Assembly (NCBI GenBank): GCA_948146395.1
Contig: OX411559.1
Coordinates: 27,905,208-27,969,207, forward strand
DNA length: 64,000 nt
Direction of reading: 5' to 3'
Origin: Fragum whitleyi
Taxonomy: Eukaryota > Mollusca > Bivalvia > Cardiida > Cardiidae
Both the position numbers and the translations under genes were made by a program. This document shows positions 11,151 through 22,815 of this stretch, piece by piece (within the stretch, counting starts at the first letter, position 1; each line of letters starts with the position of its first letter). The notes under the pieces were generated by a model. The model was given only the letters and a program-made list of their open reading frames with translations, was not told the origin of the DNA and searched no databases.

Positions 11151-12057
11151 TCAAAGTGCTGTAAGCACTGTAATTGTGCGGTACTGAATGACTGAACTGC
11201 TTATTGTTGTTTCAGCAGTTTATGTATATATAGCATTGAAACAAAAAATAAATAAATAGACAAAAAATCCAAACCAAGTTATTGTTGCAGATATAGTCAA
11301 ACCATACATGCCATTTTTAAAGTTAGCCCAAAAACTTGTGGGAAACGTTCATTAGACAAATATTCTATCAAGGACGTTTTCAAAATTAATTCAACATCTA
11401 ACTGTCCAATATAAGAAATGGAATTTGCTTCATTCATAGTTTTAGGTTTGAATATACACGGGAATATATCTCCATTCTTTTGATGCTAAAAAGCTCCTTG
11501 TAAAACACGCCAAGCATTCAGTATTGTAGGTCTTTGGAAAATTTATCTTGTGCCACCTCCTGAAGAGTTGTAGTAACAAGTTTTCAGAAATGTACATGTA
11601 GATAAATCACAGGCAGACATAGACAAATACACCAAGATAAAGCTATAGAGTGAAGAGTGACACAATGCACTTACACTTTGTAAATAGTAAAGAGGTTAAT
11701 AGGTGAATTATAAGGGGTTATTCCAAAGAGAGGGTATTAGGTAATTCATCCCAGAATCCATCTCTGTAGCTTTTTCCCTCATAGGTACGAAGTGCAACTT
11801 TACAACTGCATTTTAGTAAACTAATGTTAATATTCTATTACTAAGCTAAATTAATGAACTATTAATTCCTTCATGGAATGCACTGTAAATAAAACACTTA
11901 TTAACAGCCAGAGAAAATAAGAAGCTCAATTTATGCCAGCAATTTTCGAAACAAACTGTTTACAAAATTGATATGAGTTGGAAAAAAGGTTATTTTGTAA
12001 TTTTTTCATTAGATACAACCCGGGCAGAACCACTCTAATTGTGCTTCCGCACAATTA
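11151..12057 (-). mobile_element. About 0.9-kb non-autonomous element, copy B (nested, inverted)
   Basis: Inverted copy of 2937-3837, 907 against 901 bp. It sits inside copy 3 of the GGGCGTAACT element, between genes 1 and 2. Both known copies are thus inside other repeats. Confidence 0.82.
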
Positions 12058-12327
12058 AAAAGGGGAGTAGGCGCAGGTCATTCATCTTTTATCACAGTCT
12101 TCATATCGCCTTTATCCGTTATATTCTTTCGTGGCCGCCCTCTGAGTGCGAATATATTTCAAAATCGCCTATGCTTCGATCATAGTGAAATAGATATCGA
12201 TATTGTAGGGCCTCATCAACGACGTCATCGAGTGGTAATCATTTTCGAAAAGAAAGAAGAACACGTATATTTTTTTAAGAGCTTGATTTGAGAGATAACA
12301 TTGCGAATTTAATTATTCATTCCTCCA

Positions 12328-12419
12328 TCATTTCTGTGGTTTGAGAATGAGTTTATTCCAATCTGGCCAGTGCGTGTCCTTTATTCTGTCTGTATACTCC
12401 ATTAGGTTGGTTAACTCAC
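12328..12419 (-). CDS. FAXC-like: Gene 2 exon 6: C-terminal tail and stop
   Basis: 92 nt, acceptor GTACTTCAG|GTGAG. It encodes ELTNLMEYTDRIKDTHWPDW, then NKLILKPQK and TGA. The R-I-K and W-P-D-W residues align with genes 3 and 4; the tail is three residues longer than theirs. Confidence 0.9.
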
Positions 12420-15400
12420 CTGAAGTACAATAGAAGTAAAGAGTTATCTAACTTGAAACGTTCGCGAAAAGTTAGATAAATGTTACCCTGCTTTACACAT
12501 GCTCTTACGTGTAAAGCGGAGAATGCTGTTTAAACATTTGCAAACTTTTTTGCATCCTGAACACAGGGTAAAACGTACCACGCCGACACCAGAAGGTTCG
12601 TGGACACCTGATCGATTTTTTCGATACGGAACTAACGGTGGTGCAACTTTTTGACTGATTCATAAACCGAAATAATCATTTTCATTTCAATCTTTAGTAT
12701 CACTGTCGAGATAAATGGTTCTTCTTTTAGGAAATAAAAGTAGAGGGTAAAAACTAAGCCAAATGAGCGGGTTTTAGCCCTAGGAGTGAGTGACTTTGCT
12801 TGTTTTTTAGGGTTTGTCATTAATTTTTTGTCAAACAACCTGACTATTCTTAATTGCTTGTGATTGTCTAAAAGCATTTATGTGTCCTCTACACGCATAC
12901 CAAATTTCTCGGCGAAAGATCCACATAAAGCGAAGATATTCGTACTTTTATTGGCCTGGGTAGCGGAAAATATGATAACTAGACACCCCCTATCACAAAC
13001 TCTGGTGTCGATTTCCAATCGAAAAAAATTCAGGGGGTGTCTAGTTATCATATTTTTCGCTACCCAGGCCAATAAAAGTACGAATATCTTCGCTTTATGT
13101 GGATCTTTTGCCGAGAAATTTGGTATGCGTGTAGAGGACACATAAATTCTTTTAGACAAACACAAACAATGAAGAATAGTCAGGTTGTTTGACAAAAAAT
13201 TAATGACAAACCTTAAAAAACGAGCAAAGTCACTCACTCCTAGGGCTAGAACTCGCTCATTTTGCTTAGTTGTCACCCTCCCCTTTTATTTCCTAAAAGA
13301 AGAACCATTTATCTCGACAGTGATACTAAAAATTAAAATGAAAATGATTATTTCGGTTTATAAATCAGTCAAAAACTTGCCCCACCGTTAGTTCCGTATC
13401 GAAAAAATCGATCAGGTGTCCATGAACCTTCTTGTGTCGGCGTGGCACGTAATACCCTGTGCTGAAGGAAAACCGGAAACCTCATTGGTTAAAATCATTT
13501 TCTTCACTCGAGAAGGGACCATCTAGGAACTCAGTAAAATAATTGATGGAGAAAGAAATGCGGTCCAGCATAGGTCAACCAGATGTCGCATTTCAGAAAT
13601 TCTTTCAAAGGAAAGTAGATTGATCGTTCTTAATTCAGAAAATGAGCAAATTGCGAAAAGTTTGGGTCAAAGTCAGTCTGCACAGTCCATGCTGTCTTAC
13701 TAGGGTTGACACTTTACGCACTCCTCAGATGGTCGCTTTATGCGTGACGCGTAACAAATTCAAACCCATTCGTTTTACACGAAAATGAAACGAGAAAAAA
13801 AAATGATCGACAAAACCGCTTTTGACGAACATTTTCACCAAATTAACGTAGTGGACCCGTAAAAAATCCTCAACATTTCCGAACTCATGATCTTTCACAA
13901 TGTTGACCGATATTTCCCGATGAAATCGTTAGGAAATTTTCCTTTTTAAAACACCTGATGCAGGGTGATCTTGGTCTATACTGCCTTCCAAATATGTGAT
14001 TACAGTATGAATAGGCATCAGAATGGTCAAGTAAGAAGGGATATCTAGTTATCACTTTTCATATGAGACCACCTACCCATTAAACATTGTTTCCCCGGAC
14101 ACGTATCTGGTGTTGCCCAACGTATCTGTGCTAACTGGCCGAAAGCTGCACAGTCCAGCTCAGTCGGCGAATCTCCGCCCATTAAATACTTTTTGGTACC
14201 TAAAAAAATATGTGAAAATCGTCATTCTGACAAAGTGTATTAGCAGGCCTAATGTACAATAATGAAATGTATAATATACAGTTGATAATATCGTGAAATT
14301 GACAAGGTAAATGATTCTGGAATGATTTTAGAATGAAACTGAATGAGTGTGTGGAGCGCCTTTGAGTGAATTTAAAGGGAGGTGATCAAATATCGCTTAT
14401 TTTGTTCAGAATGAACAAAATTAGTGATATTTATTACCTCCCTTTAACCAAATATGCAAACAAGTTCTATAAATAGCTTCCTATTTCTCCAAGAACCAAC
14501 CAGACGCTTACATTTTCAATTATGTCTGTAAAATCGCGATTTTTTTCTATTTTTATTTAATTTTAATGACGGTCTTGATTATATATATTTCAATGAGTTT
14601 GGAGTTTTTTTTGAATGGTTTGAATGAGTGTTTGGAATGAATGAATGGGGCGCTGAGCGCGTGATTTGGAATGGTTTTGATCGAAGTGTATGTCAATCTC
14701 ACGATGTTGTTTACTATATACAGGTATTTAGTGCAAAAGGAAATAAATAAAAAATTCCCTGCAGAATTGTAATTTCCTTTTCCAGCGAATTGCCCATTTT
14801 TGGTAAATTAAACTAGTCTAACATTTGATAAATTAAAGGCATCTGTGCAGGCTGATCTAAGTCTAAATTGTATGACAATGCTTAGCAGAGAAATGCTGTA
14901 AACTGAATATAAATGGTCAAATTGTTGCGTTGTTCTTTTTATGACAGGTTTTTTTATGGAATAACTTAAGACAGAAATTGGATTATAAAACAATCGCCTA
15001 TGGGTTTAATACCAAATCCACTACACCTGAAAGCAGAGTACACACAAAAGAGCTCGAGGCTCATTATTGTCTAATTCATTTATAGGTATCAATTTGCTTA
15101 CCAATCTTCCATTTCTTATAGAACCTTCTAAAATGACTTTCGATGAGTTTTCAATATGTCTAGATGGAACATTATTCTACAACATCATCGCAATATCTGC
15201 TAAAAACGCAAGTACATTATATATTTGCAAGTTCTCGTAGATCATATTTTCATATCAAGATATGCTGGTCTGAATGCCTTCATAAACCAATTATATACAA
15301 TATTTTTTTTTTTTTGGTAAATGATTTAAGGAATTTAAAAAATTGGCACGTATCCGTGTTTCCATGTTTCAGCTGTTCTGGGTTCAGTATGACAAAACGG

Positions 15401-17494
15401 TGCTATCTGTTTGCAAATTATACCCCGCTTCACACGTGAACTTGCGTGCAAAGCGGGTTATAATTTGCAATTAGATTACACCAATTTGCCATCCTAAACG
15501 CAGGACAGGTCTTTCTGGAGTATATACCATCTATATGCATCCAATCCTTGAATATGTGACCCGTCACGCGAAAAGGGACCACTTGGGAACCCTGTCAAAT
15601 AAATATTTAGAAAAGATATTGAGTGCAGCATAGACCAACCAGAGGTCGCATTTCAAAAATTCTACTGGAAGGTAGATTATTCATTATAGAATCAGAAAAT
15701 AAGCAAAGTGCGAAAAGTGTCGATCCTAGTCAGCCTGCGCAGTCCGCGCAGTCTGACTAGGGTCGACTCTTTACGCACTACCCAGATTGTTCCTTTTCGC
15801 GTGACGGGTCACATACTATAGAAAGGGAATTTTACCTAATATAGCTGACAATTGTCGCAGATCAAAGACCATCATATTGAACACCTCCTGGTCAGAATGG
15901 CGTCCGATGCCAACAATAGACATGTTGGCCTTGATTTTTCCTCTAAAAAATTTGAATAAGCGTCGAGTGTACGGAGAGATTCCATCAGCGTACCCCTGTG
16001 AAAATTGGTCGTCTTGTAGTATGTACCATCGAGTGTACACGTTCAACCTATAAATCAATAAAAGATATCGACAAATATTAACATTAAATTTTCATAGAGG
16101 GTTTCTTTTGGATACGAAAAAGAAAACATATTCGTCAAGTGTACAACATCTTCTTAAGAAAGTATCACCAAATTATGTTCATCATTTAGAACGTAGCGAA
16201 TGAAATTAGAATTACAACGGCATAAAGCACCGTACTATCTTGTGAGAGACATTTGAAGAAAAAAAAATGAAAAAGACATCTACATGGAGAAACCGAGAAC
16301 TAGCGTTTACTCTTGTACAGAATCTTACATGTGATGTTTGAAATCTTTAAAACGAAGGAAATATTTAACAACAGCACATCATGCGGGCGCCAACGATAGG
16401 CTGACAGTGTCAATTGTTGGATAATGGATAAAAATCGGAAAAAGGGACATATTTTGTACAAAATGCATAAATCATTATCCTCATTGATTATATAGGTTGC
16501 TTTTTTGATAGTGGACAAATTATTCAATTTTTGAAAATACCGTGGATAAATCATAGCTCAAAATTTCTAACTTTTTGGAAGACGACAACAACTGAGACAG
16601 CACGATCATCTCTACAATCGAATTATAACGGGTTTTATTCCTTAGAATTAAGAAAGCGTTGAACGAATGGACAAAACTGCAGCACCTTTCGAATACTAGT
16701 AGAAAATCGTTCTAATCTCAATATTTTTTCTAGTCACACTGATTAGATAAGTATGACAATACTCAATTTAAAGTCAATAAAAGGTGATATCATATATCAC
16801 CATCACCAAGCTAATACGTTTTTTTTTCAAATCTAAACACTGTTTCCGATTTTAATGTATAACAAACTTTCAAAATTCCTAAACTTGTGGTGGAACGAAC
16901 CGTTACAAAACTTTAAATAATCACAGAGAGAGTGGTGGATCTTCCTGTAGCTATTTATAGAATTCTTCATAAAAATAATAGCTTGTGACGTCAAGCCGTT
17001 ACGGTTGGCGGTGACGATTAGCTATCATTCTCAACTATTGGCAAAAAATAATACAAACCAATATGTAAACTCTTCAAGCCATTTTTGTATAGCCCAAGCT
17101 TCTGCTCTCTGTTCTTTGTTAAGTGATCTGTTTAGATCTACGTTGAATTCTTTATTCAGATACTCGATTATAAACTGGGAATCACCAAGTGTCATTCCAT
17201 TGTATTCTATCCAGGGTATCTTTTTCTTGGGTCCAGGGATGTTTTCATAACACACCTTATAGGAGAAACCATACTTTTTGATAATTCTTCTTGAACTATT
17301 AAATTTCTATTATATGTAATTTATGTATATCGGAAATCTCGAAATCAATGAATTAATTTTGAGGGAGCGAAGCGACTTTCATTGATTTAGAGAAAATGAC
17401 AATCTGTAAAGGCTTTAAGTTGAATGCTTCCAAACTTATAAAGTCCAATTCGTTAAGTTTTCTTATAGGATAAATTTGTGTGTAAACATACATT

Positions 17495-17532
<38 letters not shown>

Positions 17533-19290
17533 ACCACCACCAACAACAACAACAACAACAAACACGCGGTTTTTTTTACATTAACGCATGTAACGGCTAT
17601 TTAGGGAAACCAAAGTTAAATACGTTTTCAGCAAATAAATATTAGTAACAGAAATAAAAAGTCTATAAACATTGTACGATTTATACCATTCAATTCAATT
17701 CCATAAACGAAAATGTTGTAAAAAATGATATGTATAGATCCGCAAGTAAGAGTGAGGTTCGAGAAACCGTTATCTCATATCATTTTAATGTGGAATTGAT
17801 CTTTGATCACTCACTTGAAATCGTTGTCTATACATACTGACATACACTTATAGCGCGGTTCTATTGACCCGAATCTGACCCCTGCTAATAAGATGAATAA
17901 AAATTTGATTATTCCTACTCGACTTTGCACGTGCTTTCATGGGAATGAATAACAAACGGTATTGAATGCCATCGATATATTGTAAACTGGTGAAATATTT
18001 CGGTAATTCTTATTTAAGCATTTTTACCAAAGAGGTCAAAATCGGATCAAAAGAACTAAGATATACGAGTATTAATCAGTTGTCATTTGAATTACGATTT
18101 CAACTATCTGTCCCGAATAGCATTGCATATTTGAAGGTCAAGTTTAAACCCATTAAACACATATCTTACAGCCCAAACTTTACACAAAGAGACCTAGACA
18201 ATGTAAACATACGCACCTGATAAGGTATCTTGGTTATATTTAGATAGGTCTGTAGTTTGACACAGAAATGACCCAGACTTGGTACATACGAGGATTTAGA
18301 CGGACCCACGTGTAGTATAACAGTGTTTGCTGGATAATCTCTACCACATACTCTGAAAAAAAATATCATAAAACCAAAGGTTTTAAGGTAAAAACTGTTT
18401 TTGAAGTAGTCGAAGTCATAGAGCTCCATGTGCAATTGTGAAAATAAACTTTAATAACAACAACAAAATAGTCGCAAACTTAATATGAATATTCGATGAT
18501 GTTTTGAAAGATATATTTGCATAATATTGTAGTGATAATCAACAGAAGAAGCAATCCTGCATGTACATACAGTTGTACTTTTCTGATAATTTGACATGAG
18601 TTCATGCTTTATGCTTGGCGAAGTCCTTTTCGATATTGATACAGGCATTATGTGGGTTATAATGAGAATTTATTCACAATCAAAACAGGTACATTGACCA
18701 ATTTGTCCCATAAATCAGCCAAACCATTATTTGTGTTGCTTCCAAGGGATTATTTATTAGAAATTGGTTATAAATTAACAAACAAAAATATACACCAGTA
18801 AGTGAAAATCAGTGATTTTGAAAAGGCTGAATCATTCTTGAAACTACTGACACCTTTAGCCAAGACCATCAGGTGCTAGTTTTTGATAATAAACGCTGCT
18901 ACTCGGCGTATATAATGATTAAAAAATAAATAATCAAATATTCCCTCTGTACTATGAACCGGAGTAGTTGATTTAAATAAACAAAAAATGTATTATTTTT
19001 TTATATGTATTTTTTCTCTTTTCATAACAAATCAATGTTCAACAATCACCATCAGTACTTTCAGTGCTTTGTTTTTCACAGCTAGTCTTGATACCAATTT
19101 GGATATGATATTTTCGGATAACATGTTAATACCTCTTTCGTTTTCTCCTAAGTCTTCTAGTCAGCCACACTGTTGAACCAACACCACAAACAACGGCGAC
19201 ACCAGATATCAGCTTGTTTTGTACAATAAAATCCCTTATATTGGATAAATACGTATCCATGCCTAGCGATCCAATCATGTACAGAAACAT
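12328..19290 (-). CDS. FAXC-like: Gene 2: FAXC-like GST-fold membrane-anchored protein
   Basis: Six exons (19290-19133, 18352-18217, 17255-17059, 16047-15836, 14199-14077, 12419-12328) join to a 305-residue protein ending in TGA. Hydrophobic residues 27-43 are followed by RRLRRKRK. The GST-N-like half carries CGRDYP, HFCVKLQTYL (Cys at 83) and IPGPKKKIPWIEYNG. The helical half carries VYTRWYIL, VGIGRHS, KKYLMGGDSP, LDCAAFG, TCPGKQ and HWPDW near the end. It is the closest relative of gene 1: same 123-nt exon 5, same LGDSQFIIEYLNKEFN block. Intron 5 holds a 900-bp palindrome and intron 4 two miniature elements. All junctions obey GT/AG and phase. Family confidence is high. Metal or stress response is only a suggestion from nematode CDR relatives. 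Confidence 0.93.
12470..12568. mobile_element. CCTGCGTT/AGGATG hairpin element fragment
   Basis: Contains the hallmark hairpin CTGCTTTACACATGCTCTTA CGTGTAAAGCGG (split here) and an end GCATCCTGAACACAGGG. Related copies: 15345-15500, 23190-23305, 27437-27566, 31450-31520 and 36040-36165. Confidence 0.65.
12562..13461. mobile_element. 900-bp palindromic (foldback) element
   Basis: Arms 12562-12990 and 13033-13461 are inverted copies of 429 bp each with no net length difference (mirror centre 13011.5), around a 42-bp spacer. Point differences are few. The outer ends read CACAGGGT and ACCCTGTG. Its two longest overlapping frames, 132 and 93 codons on opposite strands, share residues SSTRIPNFSAKDPHKAKIF because they are mirror copies; I do not call them genes. 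It lies in gene 2 intron 5. Confidence 0.92.
13505..13755. mobile_element. GTGACCCGTCACGC-family element, decayed copy
   Basis: GAAGGGACCATCTAGGAACT at the left, CAGCATAGGTCAACCAGATG inside, and CTCAGATGGTCGCTTTATGC with GTGACGCGT at the right. Same order as 15553-15813. Confidence 0.7.
13849..13945. repeat. Half copy of the GTAGTGGACCC miniature element
   Basis: GTAGTGGACCCGTAAAAAAT and CACAATGTTGACCGATATTT match the left halves of 21850-22000 and 37212-37368. The right half is missing. Confidence 0.65.
14077..14199 (-). CDS. FAXC-like: Gene 2 exon 5: GST-C core
   Basis: 123 nt, acceptor TTTTTTTAG|GTACC, donor AATGG|GTAGGT. It encodes TKKYLMGGDSPTELDCAAFG, IRWATPDTCPGKQCLM. It is nearly the same as gene 1 exon 5 and one codon shorter than in genes 3 and 4. 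Confidence 0.92.
14280..14590. repeat. Interspersed repeat with central hairpin, copy 1
   Basis: TAATATCGTGAAATTGACAA, a hairpin at 14378-14445 (GATATTTATTACCTCCCTTT mirrors AAAGGGAGGTGATCAAATAT) and AAGAACCAACCAGACGCTTA. A second copy lies at 51600-51860; a hairpin of the same kind is at 35865-35942. Confidence 0.65.
15345..15500. mobile_element. CCTGCGTT/AGGATG hairpin element
   Basis: Core hairpin CCCGCTTCACACGTGAACTT GCGTGCAAAGCGGG (split here), flanked by mirrored TTTGCAAATTATA / TATAATTTGCAA. Right end ATCCTAAACGCAGGAC. Gene 2 intron 4. Confidence 0.7.
15553..15813. mobile_element. GTGACCCGTCACGCG miniature element, best copy
   Basis: 261 bp with inverted ends ATGTGACCCGTCACGCGAAA and TTTTCGCGTGACGGGTCACA. 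Contains CTGCGCAGTCCGCGCAG near the right end. It ends about 22 bp from the gene 2 exon 4 donor. Confidence 0.87.
15836..16047 (-). CDS. FAXC-like: Gene 2 exon 4: GST-C-like helices
   Basis: 212 nt, acceptor GATTTATAG|GTTGAAC, donor TATTAG|GTAAAA. It encodes LNVYTRWYILQDD, a variable linker, then VGIGRHSDQEVFNMM and LRQLSAILG. A miniature inverted-repeat element ends about 22 bp past the donor. Confidence 0.92.
16048..17058. other. Gene 2 intron 3, no recognised content
   Basis: AT-rich, 1.0 kb. One minus-strand frame of 84 codons (16300-16554) shows no recognisable domain and is treated as chance. Confidence 0.5.
17059..17255 (-). CDS. FAXC-like: Gene 2 exon 3: end of GST-N half
   Basis: 197 nt, acceptor CTCCTATAAG|GTGTG, donor TATTG|GTTTG. 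It encodes VCYENIPGPKKKIPWIEYNG, LGDSQFIIEYLNKEFNVDLN and AWAIQKWLEEFTYW. The donor GTTTGT is weaker than in the other copies but matches in phase and position. Confidence 0.92.
17499..17561. repeat. Poly(A) followed by CCA/CAA microsatellite
   Basis: About 32 A residues, then CCACCACCACCA and a run of CAA units. It may be the tail of a retroposon, but no body was recognised next to it. Confidence 0.85.
17748..17845 (-). repeat. Short repeat, inverted copy of 445-535
   Basis: TCCGCAAGTAAGAGTGAGGT and TTGATCTTTGATCACTCACT are inverted matches of the left-edge copy. Gene 2 intron 2. Confidence 0.6.
18217..18352 (-). CDS. FAXC-like: Gene 2 exon 2: thioredoxin-like unit
   Basis: 136 nt, acceptor TTTTTTCAG|AGTAT, donor CAG|GTGCGT. 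Landmarks are VCGRDYPANTVILHVG, YVPSLGHFCVKL and NITKIPYQ. The Val-to-Arg change in CG-R-DYP is private to this copy. Confidence 0.93.
19133..19290 (-). CDS. FAXC-like: Gene 2 exon 1: N-terminal anchor
   Basis: Fifty-two codons plus two bases, donor AAAGAG|GTATTA. The ATG at 19290 is preferred to the in-frame ATG at 19260 because the first residues (MFLYMIGSLGMDTYL) align with gene 1. The hydrophobic segment LISGVAVVCGVGSTVWL precedes a strongly basic run of eight residues (RRLRRKRK). Confidence 0.85.
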
Positions 19291-20439
19291 TGTAAATAGC
19301 ACTGTTCGTTATCTTTAAATTTTCGCGTGGCCTTGCATATCAGGGTACAATAAATTGTTAGAAATGTCAAGTAAAAAGGGTACAATATCGTCTTCAACGT
19401 TTATATCTGGGCCTGAGAATATAAGCTTTTTTTTTTCATTATTAATTTAAGGTTCATATAAAGTGTTTGAGACCCTATTTTTAAGGGCGCTTCATTTAGC
19501 AAGAAAAAGCAGTATGTCCAGGTATATTACATATCAAAATGAAGCTATTTATTGGCACAAGCAGTTAAGCAACGTAAGTCTGTAATAGCTATAGCGGTAT
19601 AGCCAAAACATTGTGGAAAAGGGTCATTTTGTACAGAACAAGGAAATGCATGACTGCTGGATAAAAGTGGCTCATATTTTAACAATGTACAGTTCAAAGC
19701 ACTACCCAGATACTACTACAACAGTTGGTATAAAAGTCAGGTCCAAACCGTAGTTATGCAAGCAATTTATTTGTACTTATTTTATACACACATATGTCAT
19801 ATATGTCATTCTAATTTTGTCAACGTGTAGATCTATGTAAGGTATGGTTATTTTCACAACATAAATGGACATTAATCGTTAATATACCTGTAAGGTTGTT
19901 TAGTAATATATCAATTTTTATTTCACAAAATGATAGTAATTTATTATATATGATTGAATTAAAAAAATATAATTTGAAATAAATCGTATGTGATGTTGCA
20001 CCATACCTATCATCTATTTTAAAAACAGGCCAAACCGGTTTAACATGTATGTTGACAAAATAAATGGAAATTGATTGTTTCAAAAGAGCCTTTTGAGACT
20101 GAGTTATATATTTTTTCTTTGAACTGAGCCATAAGGCTGCTTGATTCAAATTTAATTTTCATTTTGTAGGGCCCAAAGGATGATGGTTAGAATTTCACTT
20201 TCGCACTGATTTGCCGTTAGACTTCTGCGTTACTTTGTCATAAGCCTGTTTGGGTCAATTTTCGTTTTCACCCACCCAGGATATTATGTTTCTGAACTCG
20301 AATTCAATCGTCATGTGAGGCTATTAAATAACTGAAGTCTAATTTTGCTTTCACACTGCTGGGCCACTAGTCTGCTGGATTAGAACTTTTCTCGCTGCCA
20401 CCTGTTAGTATCTCAATTCCTTCTTAGTTACTTTACATT
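19291..20439. other. Upstream region of gene 2
   Basis: AT-rich 1.15 kb upstream of the gene 2 start codon. A minus-strand frame of 109 codons (19820-20149) has no recognisable features and strongly biased composition. No promoter motif could be supported. Confidence 0.4.
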
Positions 20440-21130
20440 TTTAGCTCCATGGTCGAATGCCACTTTTGCTTTTGCCATGGCGCTCTGTCCGTCGTCCACC
20501 CGTGCTTCCGATCGTAACCTTTTTTTTTTAAAAAAAAAATCTTCTCTTCAAAAACTTTTTGGATAAATTTTAACAAAACTTCACAAGAATGACCCTTGGG
20601 CGACCGCCTTTTAAAGATTTATTGTGATCAGATGAAAAGTATGTCATTTATGGGGGGAGGTCATTTCACTTTTTGTTATATAAAGGAATCTTTGAATATC
20701 ATTTTCTTAGAATCTGAAGATGGATATCAACCAAATTTCACAGGAATGTTTTTTTAATGACCCTTTATCAGTCTACAAAATATTGCGATTGGTTGAAAAT
20801 ATGTCTTTTATTGACAGAGGTTATTTTTCTTTATGTAATATAGTGGAAACTTTGAATATCGTTTTCTCATAACCTAACTGGTGAGCATTGACAAAATTTC
20901 ACTGTGATGTTTCTATAGTGACTCAAAATCATTCTAAAAAATATTGCGATCGGATGAAAATTTGGATTCTTTGAAAATTATTTTCTCAGAACCTAACTGA
21001 TAGATATCATCCAAATTTCACTTGATTGGTCATTTGGTAGCCCTTTACTAGATACCAAAACAATGAATATTTGTTCTTTATGGGCGGAGTTCATTACTCT
21101 GTACGTTTTATATTGGAAACTTTGAAATCA
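20440..21130 (-). repeat. Tandem-monomer mollusc repeat, reverse orientation
   Basis: Begins TTAGCTCCATGGTCGAATGC with GTCCGTCGTCCACCCGTGC, then three to four diverged monomers, each with a form of TTTCACAAGAATGACCCTT. It is the reverse of the pattern in 33170-34345. Confidence 0.72.
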
Positions 21131-21372
21131 TTTTACTTAAAAATATATCAAACTGTACATGAACGTTCTTTGCATAAATTTAGACTAATGTTGATCAGTA
21201 AAAAAAGTGGCTTATAAACTGCATAAAATGAAGCAATTATAATAATGCTGCCGGAAGAAGAAATTATATTTTTAATATCAAATACATCGTTTTTTTTGGT
21301 ATAAGGAAAGAAACTTTTCATCGATCATGATTTTTTCTTTGCAGAAATATTTCAGCATCTGTCTTATCAGGA

Positions 21373-21392
21373 GGGGGGGGGGGGGGGGGGGG
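21373..21392. repeat. G homopolymer
   Basis: Twenty consecutive G residues in AT-rich DNA. The exact length is likely to be unreliable in any assembly. Confidence 0.9.
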
Positions 21393-21849
21393 CACACTCA
21401 ATTTCTCATTTAATCATATCGGTAGATTAAGGGCTGTGTAGCGAATCAGCCGCTCAATCGGCTCTAGTTTTCTTGAAAATTACGGACAATACGGAAATAT
21501 AAACAGTAACTAGTTTACTAAATGAGCTCGTGCGTGACATTTCCAAAAAGTCCTTGTGTGCGTGATGGAAAGAGGTTGAGCAGCATGGGCAATCACGCAA
21601 TATTAAAAATATTGTTCTTGGATTATGTGCAGAGGCTTTAGGTTCATAGCCAGCTATTAAGTGCGTTGTGAAGACTTTGATGAGGTTGTGCGGCTGCACA
21701 GGCTGATCTGAGTCTTAACGATGCGAACTTGTGAACTTGTTGGAAATGTCCCGCATAAGCTCAAATGTTCTTGATTTTTACACTTTTATTTGTCTCTCTA
21801 CAATATGACAAATTGGGCTGTTTCATCTTTACATAAGCCCTTCATTTAA

Positions 21850-22000
21850 GGTAGTGGACCCGTAATAGGTCCGCAGCGCTTGTGAACTTGTGATCCTACA
21901 CAATGTTGACCGAGGTTTCCTAAGATAATTAGTAAACCTCGGTTACTAATTATCTTGTTCATTACTTTCGAAACTCGCGGATTATTCACAGTCCACTACC
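21850..22000. mobile_element. GTAGTGGACCC miniature element, copy 1
   Basis: 151 bp, ends GGTAGTGGACCCGTAATAGG and GTCCACTACC, with an inner duplicated block GGTTACTAATTATCTTGTTC against its inverse AGATAATTAGTAAACC. Copies: 37212-37368 and half at 13849-13945. Confidence 0.83.
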
Positions 22001-22129
22001 TAATTTCTTTACAAAATGAGAACCTTTTAGATGGGACCAATATCGAAAAAGTCACTGATGCCAACTTAAAGTTTATATTTTTCTGTCTTTGAGAAGAAGA
22101 AAACGTCGTGAGCAAGATGAGTTTGTGAA

Positions 22130-22400
22130 ACACGTTGCCCCCGAAACAGCGTTTTTTTCCATAACTTTGGCCCTGACAAATTACCTTGGCCTAATCACGT
22201 GACCTTGAACTCGGTATCAGCAGATCGGTATCATTTAGAACTATTATCATGCCAAATATGAAAATTGTATCTTAAAGTAATTGGCAACGTTGAGTTTTTT
22301 TGTTTGCAGACAAACAGAAAGACAGACTGACACGGACGGATATAAACACGGACAGACGAAAAACGGCAAACGAAAAACGGCAAAACAAAATGCAAAAATT
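22130..22400. repeat. Probable interspersed repeat ending in GACAGAC/GGACGG units
   Basis: TTTGGCCCTGACAAATTACC with TGACCTTGAACT and a tail of GACAGACTGACACGGACGGA type. The layout resembles the tailed repeats at 34230-34300 and 58385-58430. Confidence 0.45.
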
Positions 22401-22815
22401 TAAACATTGGACAATAAAAACAAATATTTCGTATGGGACTCCATTGTGCGGAAGCTTGCAAAATAGCTGAGTGCACAAATTATGATGGACACAACAAATG
22501 TTAAATTATGCAGGACGGCAGGCAGCATCCAGGTGGTGGGTCGCTGATTTTGGAAAAAAATCATGTTTTTGGGAGAAAGCGGTATTTCGGAAACTTAAGT
22601 AAAGGAAATACACGAAGTTAATTTTCATTCTTTTTTTTCTATTTGATGTATTATTACACATATCGACTTCAATCTAAAGCCCGTGAATGAATGCTAAAAT
22701 CTCTTTATCTTGTCATTACACGATTTCATTTCTTTGAAATTCTGTTACAATCTCTAAATGCCGAGGCTTCTCTTCTGTTCTACTTAACCATGACCAATTG
22801 CTTGATATAGAATTG

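Noticed and set aside
12632..13391. Four overlapping frames of 68-132 codons on both strands, sharing the same residues
   Set aside because: They are mirror readings of the two arms of the palindrome at 12562-13461. No domain is recognised, and identical text on opposite strands is explained by the inversion.
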